A stretch of 17,898 nt of DNA from positions 1-17,898 of the forward strand of contig RFJM01000009.1 in assembly GCA_003694905.1 (NCBI GenBank), read 5' to 3'. Numbering within the stretch: the stretch's first letter is position 1; the number at the start of each line of letters is the position of its first letter. The position numbers and the translations under genes were made by a program. The stretch comes from Caldilineae bacterium (GTDB lineage: Bacteria > Chloroflexota > Anaerolineae > J102). Below the pieces are notes generated by a model, which saw only the letters and a list, made by a program, of their open reading frames with translations, had not been told where the DNA came from and did no database searches. This document shows, one piece after another, positions 1 to 7,334 of this stretch.

Positions 1-414
1 GCCACGCCCACGCCCATCCCCCCCACACCCACGCCCGGCCTGGGCTTCTATCGTGGCATCGGTCCCATCTTCATGCCCACCAACAACCGCTGGATCACCC
101 TCTGGGTCAAGGTGTACGGCGGCAGCGGCGAGGGCTATCCCATCGCGGGCTGGCGCATCCAGGCCACGTGCAACGGCGCCGTGGTAGGTGTCAGCGAGCC
201 GTCGGCCGCCACCTTCCACTACTCCGCGCCACCGGGCTACGGTAATCGCGTCCTCTACAATGCCAAACTGGAATTCCCAGATCCGGGCACGGCCACCTGT
301 CAGGCCTACCTCATCGATGCCGGCGGCGTGCGTCGTTCGCCTGTCGTGGAATTCACCGTGCAGCCCGTAAACCCCAACCGGGAGATCTACATCGGCTTCC
401 TCGCAGTGCAATAG
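1..414 (+). CDS. C-terminal part of an exported-type protein with Pro-Thr linker (5' truncated)
   Basis: The reading frame is open from base 1 and ends at the TAG at 412-414, so this is the last 137 residues of a longer protein whose start lies outside the window. The ATG at 73 is internal, because the same frame continues upstream without a stop. The visible part opens with a Pro/Thr/Ala linker (ATPTPIPPTPTP), then a roughly 120-residue domain with alternating polar and hydrophobic strands and two Cys (in ATCNG and ATCQAY) that could form a disulfide. Linkers of this kind are common in cell-surface proteins of Chloroflexota. The domain looks like a beta-sandwich, but I recognise no family and propose no function. 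It ends 12 nt before the glycosyltransferase gene, so the two are probably co-transcribed. Confidence 0.75.
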   Translation, partial: ATPTPIPPTPTPGLGFYRGIGPIFMPTNNRWITLWVKVYGGSGEGYPIAGWRIQATCNGAVVGVSEPSAATFHYSAPPGYGNRVLYNAKLEFPDPGTATCQAYLIDAGGVRRSPVVEFTVQPVNPNREIYIGFLAVQ

Positions 415-426
415 CCTCCCTCCCCC

Positions 427-3228
427 ATGCGACGCCTGCCGCGCTTACCCGAGCTCACCTTCCCCCTGCTGATCGCGTGCATCTTTCTGGGGCTGGGGCT
501 GCGCCTCCTGCATCTCGATTTCCAACCTCTCTGGTGGGATGAAGGCTACAGCGTCTGGTTTAGCGGACATTCCCTGGCCGAAATGACACGACTCACCGCG
601 GCGGACATCCATCCGCCGCTTTATTATGCCCTGATGCGGGCCTGGGCGCTGTTGCTCGGTTTCCGGCCCGAGACGTTGCGTCTGTTGGGCGTCCTGGTCG
701 GCCTGGCCCTGGTCCCGCTGGCCTATGTGGCAGGCCGCGACCTGGACCATCCCCGCAGCGGCCGCGTGGCCGCTATCCTGGTGGCCCTCAACCCCATCGC
801 CATCTACTATAGCCAGGAAATCCGCATGTACGGCCTGGCCACGGTATTCAGCCTGGCAGCTCTCTGGCTGGGCTGGCGCCTGGCACAGGAGGACAAGCCC
901 TCCAAGAGAAAGCGTATCTACTGGCTTCTCTATATCGCCGTAGCGCTGGCAGGGCTATACACCCTCTACTACTTCGCGCTCATCCCCCTGGCTCAAGCCC
1001 TGTGGGTCCTTTCGAAACGCAGACACCTGCGCCGCTGGCTCGCAGCCTGGGCCGCCATCGGAATGTTGTACCTTCCCTGGCTCCTCTATGCCGGTCCCAG
1101 GCTTCTCGACTACGTGGCCTATAAGGTCGTCAAAGACAACGATACTCCCTTGAGCCTGTTCCCCTACCTGGGCAGACACCTTAGCGCCTTTCTCGTCGGC
1201 CACCTGGAAGGTCCCCTGGCATCTTTCTGGCCCTGGGCCCTGCTACTCTACATCCCCCTTGTGGTGGCGCTGGTGTGGTCTTGGCGACACCAAGAGAATG
1301 GCCGGGTTGTGTGGCGATGCTCGGGCAAAGACCGCGATGGCCTTTCCTATCTGCTTGTCCTTCTGCTTCTGCCTCTGGCCGTCGGTTTTATCCAGCAATT
1401 GCGGGCACCCTTTGTGCCCGAACGCTTCGAGCGCGTCTTGCTGGTAGCGGCGCCTGCCCTGTGGCTGCTGGTCGTTACAGCCTTTCGGCGGCTGCTGCGC
1501 CAGTCGTCGCCAGCCGCCGGCCTCACAACCCTGCTTTTCCTCGCCGTCACCGGTGCTTCTCTCTGGGCCTTTTACACCACGCCCCGCTATCCAGAACGCG
1601 ACTATCGACCACTCATCGCCACGGTACGGGAAAACGCGCGGGAGGGGGATACCGTCTTCGCCATCTTCCCCTGGCAGGTGGGTTACTTTTGGGCTTATCT
1701 GCCCGCGGACCAGCGTCCCGACATCCTCCTCAGTCCTGACGAAAGCTGGTCCCCTGCCGTGAACCAGACCCTGGACCGGCTTCTGGCCCGCGGCGCAATC
1801 TGGTTCCCCGAACATCTCGCCCTGGGGGGCATCCTGGAAGGGCAGGCCGAACAATACCTGGACCAGCAGAGCTACCAGCTTCTCAACCGCTGGTTCGGCG
1901 ACGAGACACGGCTCACCGCCTGGAGCCGGGCAGACGAGGCCCTGCCCACCTCCGAAGAACCCGCCGTGCCCATTCGCTGGCAAAACGGTGTCACCCTGAC
2001 CGCGGCCCAGGTGAGCACGCGCACCACACCCGATGGGGGTCTCCGCCTCTTCCTCGACCTGACCTGGCAGGGAGATGCCCCCATCGTGCCGGAGCATCTC
2101 ACCTTCTCCCTGTGGCTTAGCGATGCCGCCGACTTCCGCTGGGCCCAACGCGATGTGACACCCTTCGCACATCCCTGGCCGCCCCTGCAGGCCGAAGCAA
2201 ACGACACCTGGCAGAACCGCGATCGCATCGCCCTCACCGTGCCCGCCGGAACGCCGCCCGGTGACTACGACATCTGGGTTGCCATACTCGATCAAAAACA
2301 GCGGCCGCTCCCCACCGCCGAAGCACTACCGGCGCCCTATGCCTGGCTAGGCGCCGTCGAGATCGGTGAGTTGGGCGGGTCGCCCGCGACGTTGCCCATC
2401 GCCGTCCCGCAACAAGTCTCCGGTCAGGGCATCGATTTCCTGGGCAGCAGCCGCAGCCTGGCCCCGCTTCTTCCCGGCGAAGACTTGCTTGTGCATCTCT
2501 TCTGGTTACCGCGCGAGCCCCTCCGGCCCGACCGCCACCTCTTCCTGCAACTCCTGGACGGCAGGCACAGCATGGTAGCCGGGAGCGAGGGTCCCCCCAT
2601 CGCCTGGTATCCCACCTCGGCCTGGAGGCCCCGGCTGCCCTTGCATAGCCAACACCTTCTGCGCATCCCTGCCGAGCTGGCCCCCGGCCGCTACACCCTC
2701 ATCACAGGCCTGTTCGACCCGCAGAACGGCAGCCGGCTGCGCTGGCAGGGCCGCGACTATATTGAACTGGGCACCGTGACGGTACTGGCCCGACCCCACA
2801 GCTTCACTCCACCCACACCGGCGCACCCTCTCAACGTCCGTTTGCAAGGAGGGCACCGGCTGGTGGGGTACGATCTGGTCGCGGGGGATACGCCCGGCAG
2901 CCCGGTCAATCTGGTGCTCTACTGGTCCCCGGCCGGCCCCACCCCCAGACATCTCAGCACCTTCGTGCACCTACTCAACCGACAAGACGAGTTGCTGGAC
3001 CAGAGCGATAGCGAGCCCGCAGCCGGCGCCCATCCCACCACATCGTGGCTGCAGGGCGAGTATGTGGCCGATGTTCACACCCTGACCATCCCCCCCACTG
3101 CCGGTCCCGGCCCCTACCATCTCACGCTGGGCCTATACGACCCGGCCACCGGCGAACGCCTGCCCTTCCTCGACGACACCGGCGCGATCGTCGGCGACCA
3201 TCTGGTCATCCCCATCCCCGGCCGCTAG
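427..3228 (+). CDS. GT39-type membrane glycosyltransferase with three C-terminal beta-sandwich modules
   Basis: A 933-residue polytopic membrane protein of the GT-C superfamily, related to the ArnT/PMT (GT39) group, which transfers sugars from polyprenyl-phosphate donors outside the cytoplasmic membrane. The N-terminal half carries the diagnostic features: the acidic motif WWDEGYS (residues 36-42) in the first extracytoplasmic loop, DIHPPLYY (60-67), and YYSQEIRMYGL after the next membrane segments. Many hydrophobic helices follow to about residue 400. The C-terminal part is soluble and seems to hold three related modules, at about 513-655, 664-790 and 802-933. Each has a strand pair ending in L.W/LFW/LYW, a later strand with hydrophobic-H/S-L..L (FSLWLSD, LFLQLLD, TFVHLLN), and a closing strand of the GxYxxxxGLYD type. 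The start is the ATG at 427, with no strong Shine-Dalgarno; it lies 12 nt after the preceding stop. Acceptor and sugar donor are unknown. The fold call is firm; the repeat boundaries are estimates. Confidence 0.85.
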   Translation: MRRLPRLPELTFPLLIACIFLGLGLRLLHLDFQPLWWDEGYSVWFSGHSLAEMTRLTAADIHPPLYYALMRAWALLLGFRPETLRLLGVLVGLALVPLAYVAGRDLDHPRSGRVAAILVALNPIAIYYSQEIRMYGLATVFSLAALWLGWRLAQEDKPSKRKRIYWLLYIAVALAGLYTLYYFALIPLAQALWVLSKRRHLRRWLAAWAAIGMLYLPWLLYAGPRLLDYVAYKVVKDNDTPLSLFPYLGRHLSAFLVGHLEGPLASFWPWALLLYIPLVVALVWSWRHQENGRVVWRCSGKDRDGLSYLLVLLLLPLAVGFIQQLRAPFVPERFERVLLVAAPALWLLVVTAFRRLLRQSSPAAGLTTLLFLAVTGASLWAFYTTPRYPERDYRPLIATVRENAREGDTVFAIFPWQVGYFWAYLPADQRPDILLSPDESWSPAVNQTLDRLLARGAIWFPEHLALGGILEGQAEQYLDQQSYQLLNRWFGDETRLTAWSRADEALPTSEEPAVPIRWQNGVTLTAAQVSTRTTPDGGLRLFLDLTWQGDAPIVPEHLTFSLWLSDAADFRWAQRDVTPFAHPWPPLQAEANDTWQNRDRIALTVPAGTPPGDYDIWVAILDQKQRPLPTAEALPAPYAWLGAVEIGELGGSPATLPIAVPQQVSGQGIDFLGSSRSLAPLLPGEDLLVHLFWLPREPLRPDRHLFLQLLDGRHSMVAGSEGPPIAWYPTSAWRPRLPLHSQHLLRIPAELAPGRYTLITGLFDPQNGSRLRWQGRDYIELGTVTVLARPHSFTPPTPAHPLNVRLQGGHRLVGYDLVAGDTPGSPVNLVLYWSPAGPTPRHLSTFVHLLNRQDELLDQSDSEPAAGAHPTTSWLQGEYVADVHTLTIPPTAGPGPYHLTLGLYDPATGERLPFLDDTGAIVGDHLVIPIPGR

Positions 3229-3431
3229 CACCGACTTGCGCCCTGCGCCCATCTCCTGCAGAATAAGCGTCGGACCACGGCGCTCATAGAGTCGGCCAGA
3301 AGCACCATGCCATTCCGACTCCGAGCGGCGACTTATCCCGCATCCAGGAGCCAGGCCGGGACCGGGCGCCGTCGGCTTCACCACCGTCATTCCGTTCTCG
3401 TCTCAGCCGCTAACGGCAAAGGGGGTTGCCT

Positions 3432-4190
3432 ATGCGTCTACAAGATAAGGTCGCCGTCGTCACCGGCGCGGCTCGGGGCATCGGTCGCGCCATTGCCCTG
3501 CGTTTTGCCCGCGAAGGCGCCCGCGTGGCTGTCGTCGATGTGCGCGAAACAGAGGGGCACGAGACCGTCCGCCTGATCGAGCAAATGGGCGGCGAGGCGC
3601 TGTTCGTGTATACCGATGTCTCCGACGCCGCCCAGGTGGAGGCCATGGTCGAAGCAGTGCTGGAGCGCTGGGGTACGATCCACATCCTGGTCAACGACGC
3701 GGGCATCTGTCCTTTCGAGGAGTTTCTCTCCATGCCCGAATCCCTCTGGGACCGGGTGTTGGACGTGAACCTCAAGGGCTATTTCCTGGTGTCGCAGGCC
3801 GTGGCAAGGGTGATGGTGGAACAAGGCGTGAAAGGCCGCATTATCGCAGTCAGCTCCATCTCCTCGGAGTTCGGGGGCAGTCAGCAGGCCCACTACTGCG
3901 CCTCGAAAGCGGGCATCAATCTGCTGATCAAGTCCATGGCCATCTCCCTGGGACCGCACGGCATCACCTGCAATGCCGTCCTGCCCGGCACCGTCGAGAC
4001 CGACATCAACCGTGAGGCCCTGGCCGACCCCGCCGTGCGCGCCTATTGGTCGCAACGCGCGCCTTTGGGCCGTCTGGGCCGACCCGAAGACATTGCCGGC
4101 CCTGTACTCTTCTTTGCCTCCGACGATTCGGCCTGGTGCACCGGCAGCATGCTGGTGGTCGATGGCGGGACCTCTGTCAACCTGCAGTAA
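3432..4190 (+). CDS. SDR-family NAD(P)-dependent dehydrogenase (sugar-dehydrogenase-like)
   Basis: Classical short-chain dehydrogenase/reductase of 252 residues. It has the cofactor motif TGAARGIG (11-18), an Asp after strand beta2 (D36 in VVD) that normally favours NAD(H) over NADP(H), NDAG (88-91, in place of the usual NNAG), N113, the catalytic Ser in AVSSIS (141-142), and Y155-x3-K159 in YCASK. The stretch GIxCNAVLPGTVETDIN and the C-terminal DGG...NLQ resemble L-rhamnose 1-dehydrogenases and related aldose dehydrogenases as I remember them; that substrate assignment is inference. I chose the ATG at 3432 because AAAGGGGG at 3418-3425 is a good Shine-Dalgarno; an in-frame TTG six bases upstream would overlap that site. 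It is the first gene of the likely SDR-MBL-cupin-SDR-E1-E1-E2 cluster. The 203-bp gap before it has only a weak promoter candidate (TTGCGC at 3236, AGAATA at 3260). Confidence 0.88.
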   Translation: MRLQDKVAVVTGAARGIGRAIALRFAREGARVAVVDVRETEGHETVRLIEQMGGEALFVYTDVSDAAQVEAMVEAVLERWGTIHILVNDAGICPFEEFLSMPESLWDRVLDVNLKGYFLVSQAVARVMVEQGVKGRIIAVSSISSEFGGSQQAHYCASKAGINLLIKSMAISLGPHGITCNAVLPGTVETDINREALADPAVRAYWSQRAPLGRLGRPEDIAGPVLFFASDDSAWCTGSMLVVDGGTSVNLQ

Positions 4191-4290
4191 TCTTTCTTTC
4201 ACCGATCTTCCGATAGTCTTCCCCTGCAGCACTGCCGGTCACCTCGTCGCGAAATATGCGCAGTTTTCGTAGAAGCCGTGCGGAGGAGTT

Positions 4291-4368
4291 ATGTCGTGGC
4301 CGGATTCTCGGCTGGCTGTAGGGGCCACAGTCAAAAAGGCGAGTAGCCACAGACCGAACCATGTATGA
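4291..4368 (+). CDS. Candidate leader peptide overlapping the MBL-hydrolase start
   Basis: A 25-codon frame beginning MSWPDSRLAV. Its ATG at 4291 sits just behind GGAGGAG (4282-4288), one of the best Shine-Dalgarno sequences in the window. Its TGA stop (4366-4368) falls a few bases inside the next gene, whose ATG at 4361 has no close Shine-Dalgarno. This arrangement would allow termination-reinitiation coupling. A six-base inverted repeat, GTGGCC (4296-4301) and GGCCAC (4323-4328), lies within it. No similarity to a known leader is apparent, and a frame this short can occur by chance. Confidence 0.3.
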   Translation: MSWPDSRLAVGATVKKASSHRPNHV

Positions 4369-5140
4369 GATCAAAGCCATCAAGTACTGTGAGCAGACCG
4401 TTCCCGGTCCTCAGATGTTCTTCATGTCTCGCTGGGACGAATGGCTGGAGGTCGACTTCTACTTCTTCATCTTGCGCCGGGATGACGGCCAAGTCATCCT
4501 GCTCGACACCGGTGTGCGCGATGTAGACGAAATCCAGCCTCTGGTTGTGGCAGGTGTAGGCCAGAAGGGGCGCTTTCGCATGGACATGGACAGGCAGAAC
4601 ATCCCGCTGCTATTGCGCAAAGAAGGAATCGACCCTGCCGATGTCGCCTATGTGCTCATCAGCCACCTGCACTACGACCATTGTTCCAACGTCAAGCTCT
4701 TCCCCAACGCCCGCTTCGTCCTCTCCCGTACCGGCTGGCACCTCACCCTGGATCCGCCCCACCCATCTCTGGTCCCGGACATCCTCTTTCCCCGCGACGT
4801 CATCGCCTACCTGGCCGGCGAAGCGCGCGACCGGCTCATCCTGGTGGATGACGAGGCGCCCGATATCCTCCCCGGCATCGGCGCCTTCTACGTGGGCGGG
4901 CACACCATGTGTTGCCAGGCCTTCACCGTGGAGACAAAACAGGGCACGGCAGTCTTCCCGTCCGACACCATCTTCTACTACGAAAACCTGGAGAAGATGC
5001 ACCCCATCGGCCTGGCCGTAGATATCAAGCAATGCTGGCAGGCAATGGAACGCGTGCGCAGCATGGACGCCATTGTCGTGCCACCACACGATCCCGAGCT
5101 TCTGCGCCGCTATCCCGGCGGTGTTGTCGCCTCTCTGTGA
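4361..5140 (+). CDS. Metallo-beta-lactamase-fold hydrolase, N-acyl-homoserine-lactonase-like
   Basis: A 259-residue MBL-fold metal-dependent hydrolase. Metal ligands are visible: SHLHYDH (H102, H104, D106, H107), H181 in GGHT, D202 in SDT, and H243 in PPHD. The strand-turn ILLDTG (47-51) before the active site is typical of the fold. Overall length, the VDFYFFILRRDDGQVILLDTG opening and the PxHD ending resemble the AHL-lactonase (AttM/AiiA) and related lactonase groups. These enzymes open lactone rings; in this cluster, downstream of a dehydrogenase that could produce a lactone, a sugar- or hydroxyacid-lactonase is as plausible as quorum quenching. That is inference from context. The ATG at 4361 lacks a close Shine-Dalgarno (AAAAAGGCGAG lies about 17 nt away) and overlaps the end of the small frame at 4291-4368. 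The next gene starts 17 nt downstream. Confidence 0.85.
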   Translation: MYEIKAIKYCEQTVPGPQMFFMSRWDEWLEVDFYFFILRRDDGQVILLDTGVRDVDEIQPLVVAGVGQKGRFRMDMDRQNIPLLLRKEGIDPADVAYVLISHLHYDHCSNVKLFPNARFVLSRTGWHLTLDPPHPSLVPDILFPRDVIAYLAGEARDRLILVDDEAPDILPGIGAFYVGGHTMCCQAFTVETKQGTAVFPSDTIFYYENLEKMHPIGLAVDIKQCWQAMERVRSMDAIVVPPHDPELLRRYPGGVVASL

Positions 5141-5157
5141 GACCGAGGTCGAATTCT

Positions 5158-5535
5158 ATGTCCAAACTGGAAACATCGCACATCGATACCTGCAAAGTCT
5201 ACCACCTGCCCGGCCGGGACTGGTACTACCTGTTGGGACCGCAGAACTGTCAGGCCAGGAATCTGGTGTTCGGGCTGGCCACCTTCCCCGGCGGCACCCT
5301 GGCCGCGGCTCATGTCCACGAGAAAGAGGAAGAGATTATCTACATCCTATCCGGCCGTGGCGCGATCATCGCGGACGGAGACGAGCGTATCCTGGAACCC
5401 GGTGTGGCCGTCTACATCCCACCGGGCCTCACACATCGGATCCGCGCGGACGGGCCCGAACCACTTCACCTGGTCACCCTCTTCTCCCCACCCGTCACCC
5501 CCGGTGCGTACGACCGGGATGGCGGGAACACCTGA
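5158..5535 (+). CDS. Single-domain cupin protein
   Basis: A 125-residue protein consisting of one cupin beta-barrel. Cupin motif 1 is present as GG...AHVHEKEEEIIYILSGRG, with likely metal ligands H52, H54 and E58 or E59. Motif 2 appears as PGVAVYIPPGLTHRI, with the fourth ligand H93; the customary Asn after motif 2 is replaced. Proteins of this size either bind a metal and act as small isomerases, epimerases or dioxygenases, or bind a ligand without catalysis; the sequence does not decide. The ATG at 5158 follows GAGG at 5145-5148 with a 9-nt spacer. The gene sits 17 nt after the MBL hydrolase and 10 nt before the second SDR, so co-translation with both is likely. A role in handling the sugar- or keto-acid-like intermediate of the cluster is inferred only. 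Confidence 0.82.
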   Translation: MSKLETSHIDTCKVYHLPGRDWYYLLGPQNCQARNLVFGLATFPGGTLAAAHVHEKEEEIIYILSGRGAIIADGDERILEPGVAVYIPPGLTHRIRADGPEPLHLVTLFSPPVTPGAYDRDGGNT

Positions 5536-5545
5536 GTGATTGCCG

Positions 5546-6316
5546 ATGGCTGCTTCTCCCCAACCGCTGCAGGACCGTGTTGCCCTTGTCACCGGTGCCG
5601 CGCGCGGCATCGGGCAGGCCACGGCGCGGGCTCTGGCCTCTGCCGGCGCCCGGGTGGGCCTACTGGACCTGGACGCCGCGGCGCTGGACGAAACCATCTC
5701 GGCACTGAGCGGTCTGGGACTGACCGACCGTATCATGGCCCTCCCGGCCGACGTCTCCCAATCCGATGAGGTAGGGGCCGCAGTCGATCGCATCGTGCTG
5801 CAGTTTGGCGGCCTGCACATCCTGGTCAACAATGCCGGCATCTGCCCATTGTCGGCTTTCGACCGAATCAGCGAAGAGGAATGGGACCTGGTGCTGGCCG
5901 TGAATCTCAAAGGGCCGTTTCTGCTCTGCCAGGCTGCCCTGCCCTATCTGCGCGCGGCGGGCCGCCGGGGCCGTATCATCAACATCGCCTCGGTAGCCGG
6001 AGAGATGGGGGGCCTACTGGTCGGTGCCCACTACGCGGCTTCCAAAGCGGGGTTGATCGGCCTGAGCAAATCCCTGGCCCGGTTGCTGGCCCCCTACGGC
6101 GTCACCGTCAACTGCATCGCACCGGGCACGGCCGAGACAGATCTCACCGCGGCCTGGGGCGAAGAACTCCGTGACCGCGTGCGTGAACAGATCCCCCTGG
6201 GTCGCCTGGCCACGACCGAGGAGATCGCAGCCGCGGTCTGCTACCTGGCTTCCGACGAAGCCGCATTCATCACCGGTGCCACCCTCGACATCAACGGTGG
6301 TCTCTTCATGCGTTGA
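5546..6316 (+). CDS. SDR-family dehydrogenase/reductase, FabG-like
   Basis: A 256-residue classical SDR distinct from the one at 3432. It shows TGAARGIG (16-23), D41 after beta2 (NAD-type cofactor preference), NNAG (95-98), N120, catalytic S149 in IASV, Y163-x3-K167 in HYAASKAG, and PGTAETDL in the substrate loop. Generic annotation would be 3-oxoacyl-ACP reductase, but there are no fatty-acid genes nearby. The surrounding cluster favours oxidation of a hydroxyl group on a small catabolic intermediate. Start: the ATG at 5546; an in-frame TTG at 5540 is possible, but GAGTGA just upstream fits the ATG better. It follows the cupin stop by 10 nt and ends 7 nt before E1 alpha, indicating tight translational coupling. 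Two SDRs in one cluster suggest two successive oxidations or a reversible redox pair. Confidence 0.88.
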   Translation: MAASPQPLQDRVALVTGAARGIGQATARALASAGARVGLLDLDAAALDETISALSGLGLTDRIMALPADVSQSDEVGAAVDRIVLQFGGLHILVNNAGICPLSAFDRISEEEWDLVLAVNLKGPFLLCQAALPYLRAAGRRGRIINIASVAGEMGGLLVGAHYAASKAGLIGLSKSLARLLAPYGVTVNCIAPGTAETDLTAAWGEELRDRVREQIPLGRLATTEEIAAAVCYLASDEAAFITGATLDINGGLFMR

Positions 6317-6323
6317 ATCCATC

Positions 6324-7289
6324 ATGGAACTGAGTCACCAACAACTTGCCGACCTTTACTATCGCCTCTGGTTGATCCGGCTGTTCGATGCCGCTGCCCG
6401 ACGCCTCTTCATGGAGAACAAGCTGCGCGGGACCACCCACACCTACACCGGACAGGAAGCAGTAGCCGTGGGCGCATGTTCGGTCCTGCGGCCCGACGAC
6501 TATATCACCAGCACGCACCGCGGCCATGGTCATGTGCTGGCCAAGGGTGGCGATCCCAGGCGCATGATGGCCGAGCTGTTGGGCAAGGCGACCGGCTATT
6601 GCAAAGGCAAGGGCGGCTCCATGCACATCGCCGACCTGGACATCGGTGTGCTGGGTGCCAACGGCATTGTGGGCGGCGGCATCGGCATCGCCACCGGCGC
6701 GGCCTACTCGGCTACCGTTCGCGGCACCGATCAGGTCGCCATCTGCTTCTTCGGTGACGGCGCCAGCAATCAGGGCATCCTGATGGAAGCCGGCAACATG
6801 GCCGCGCTCTGGCGTCTGCCCATCATCTATCTGTGCGAGGAAAACCAGTACGCGGAATTCAGCCCCAGTCGTCCTTTCATGGCCGTCGAGAAGCTGGAGC
6901 AAAAGGCTGCCGCCTTCGGCATGCCCGGCGTCACCGTCGATGGCAACGACCTGCTGGCCGTGCGCCGGGTGGTAGGCGAAGCCGTGGCGCGCGCCCGTGC
7001 CGGCGATGGCCCCACCTTCGTGGTGGCCCAGACCTACCGCGTCGAAGGGCATACCGTGGGTGATCCCCTCACCTACCGGCCGCCCGAAGAAGCCGAGCAA
7101 TGGCGTTCCCCCGAACGCGATCCCATCCAGCGCTTCGGCCGAAAGCTTGTGGATGACTTTGGCTTCACGTCTGCAGAATTGAAGGGGCTGCACGAGCAGG
7201 CCCAACAGACCATCGACGAAGCCATCCGTTTTGCGGAAGAAAGCCCCGAACCCGAGCCCGCCGACCTGTGGGAAGACGTGCTGGCCTAG
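6324..7289 (+). CDS. TPP-dependent 2-oxoacid/acetoin dehydrogenase E1 component, alpha subunit
   Basis: The 321-residue alpha subunit of a heterotetrameric thiamine-diphosphate E1. It contains YTGQEAVAVG (41-50), the THRGHGH active-site loop (64-70), GKGGSMH (96-101), and the TPP/Mg motif beginning GDGASNQG (144-151) and ending at N174 in EENQYAEF. The YAE after the TPP motif and the short length resemble acetoin dehydrogenase E1 alpha (AcoA type) more than pyruvate dehydrogenase E1 alpha, but closely related branched-chain and pyruvate enzymes cannot be excluded. The reaction would be decarboxylation or C-C cleavage of a 2-oxoacid or acetoin-like substrate, with transfer of the acyl group to a lipoyl domain. 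The ATG at 6324 is 7 nt after the SDR stop and has no good Shine-Dalgarno, so it probably depends on coupling. The frame is open upstream, but that stretch lies inside the SDR gene. Confidence 0.92.
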   Translation: MELSHQQLADLYYRLWLIRLFDAAARRLFMENKLRGTTHTYTGQEAVAVGACSVLRPDDYITSTHRGHGHVLAKGGDPRRMMAELLGKATGYCKGKGGSMHIADLDIGVLGANGIVGGGIGIATGAAYSATVRGTDQVAICFFGDGASNQGILMEAGNMAALWRLPIIYLCEENQYAEFSPSRPFMAVEKLEQKAAAFGMPGVTVDGNDLLAVRRVVGEAVARARAGDGPTFVVAQTYRVEGHTVGDPLTYRPPEEAEQWRSPERDPIQRFGRKLVDDFGFTSAELKGLHEQAQQTIDEAIRFAEESPEPEPADLWEDVLA

Positions 7290-7334
7290 AAACCGCGGCC
7301 GCTCCCACCGTCGCCCTCCCTCTGAGACTCCCGT

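Noticed and set aside
1..36. CCCACG-type repeats suggesting a tandem DNA repeat
   Set aside because: These are Pro-Thr codons of an in-frame protein linker, not an independent repeat.
1243..2295. 350-codon open frame on the minus strand
   Set aside because: Shadow of the glycosyltransferase gene, with no recognisable domain or ribosome-binding site.
3229..3431. Promoter or terminator in the gap before the first SDR
   Set aside because: Only a weak hexamer pair (TTGCGC, AGAATA, 18-nt spacer) and no perfect stem longer than five bases were seen, so it was not listed as a feature.
3438..4232. 264-codon open frame on the minus strand
   Set aside because: Complementary to the first SDR, a common artefact for SDR genes in GC-rich genomes. 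The product lacks motifs.
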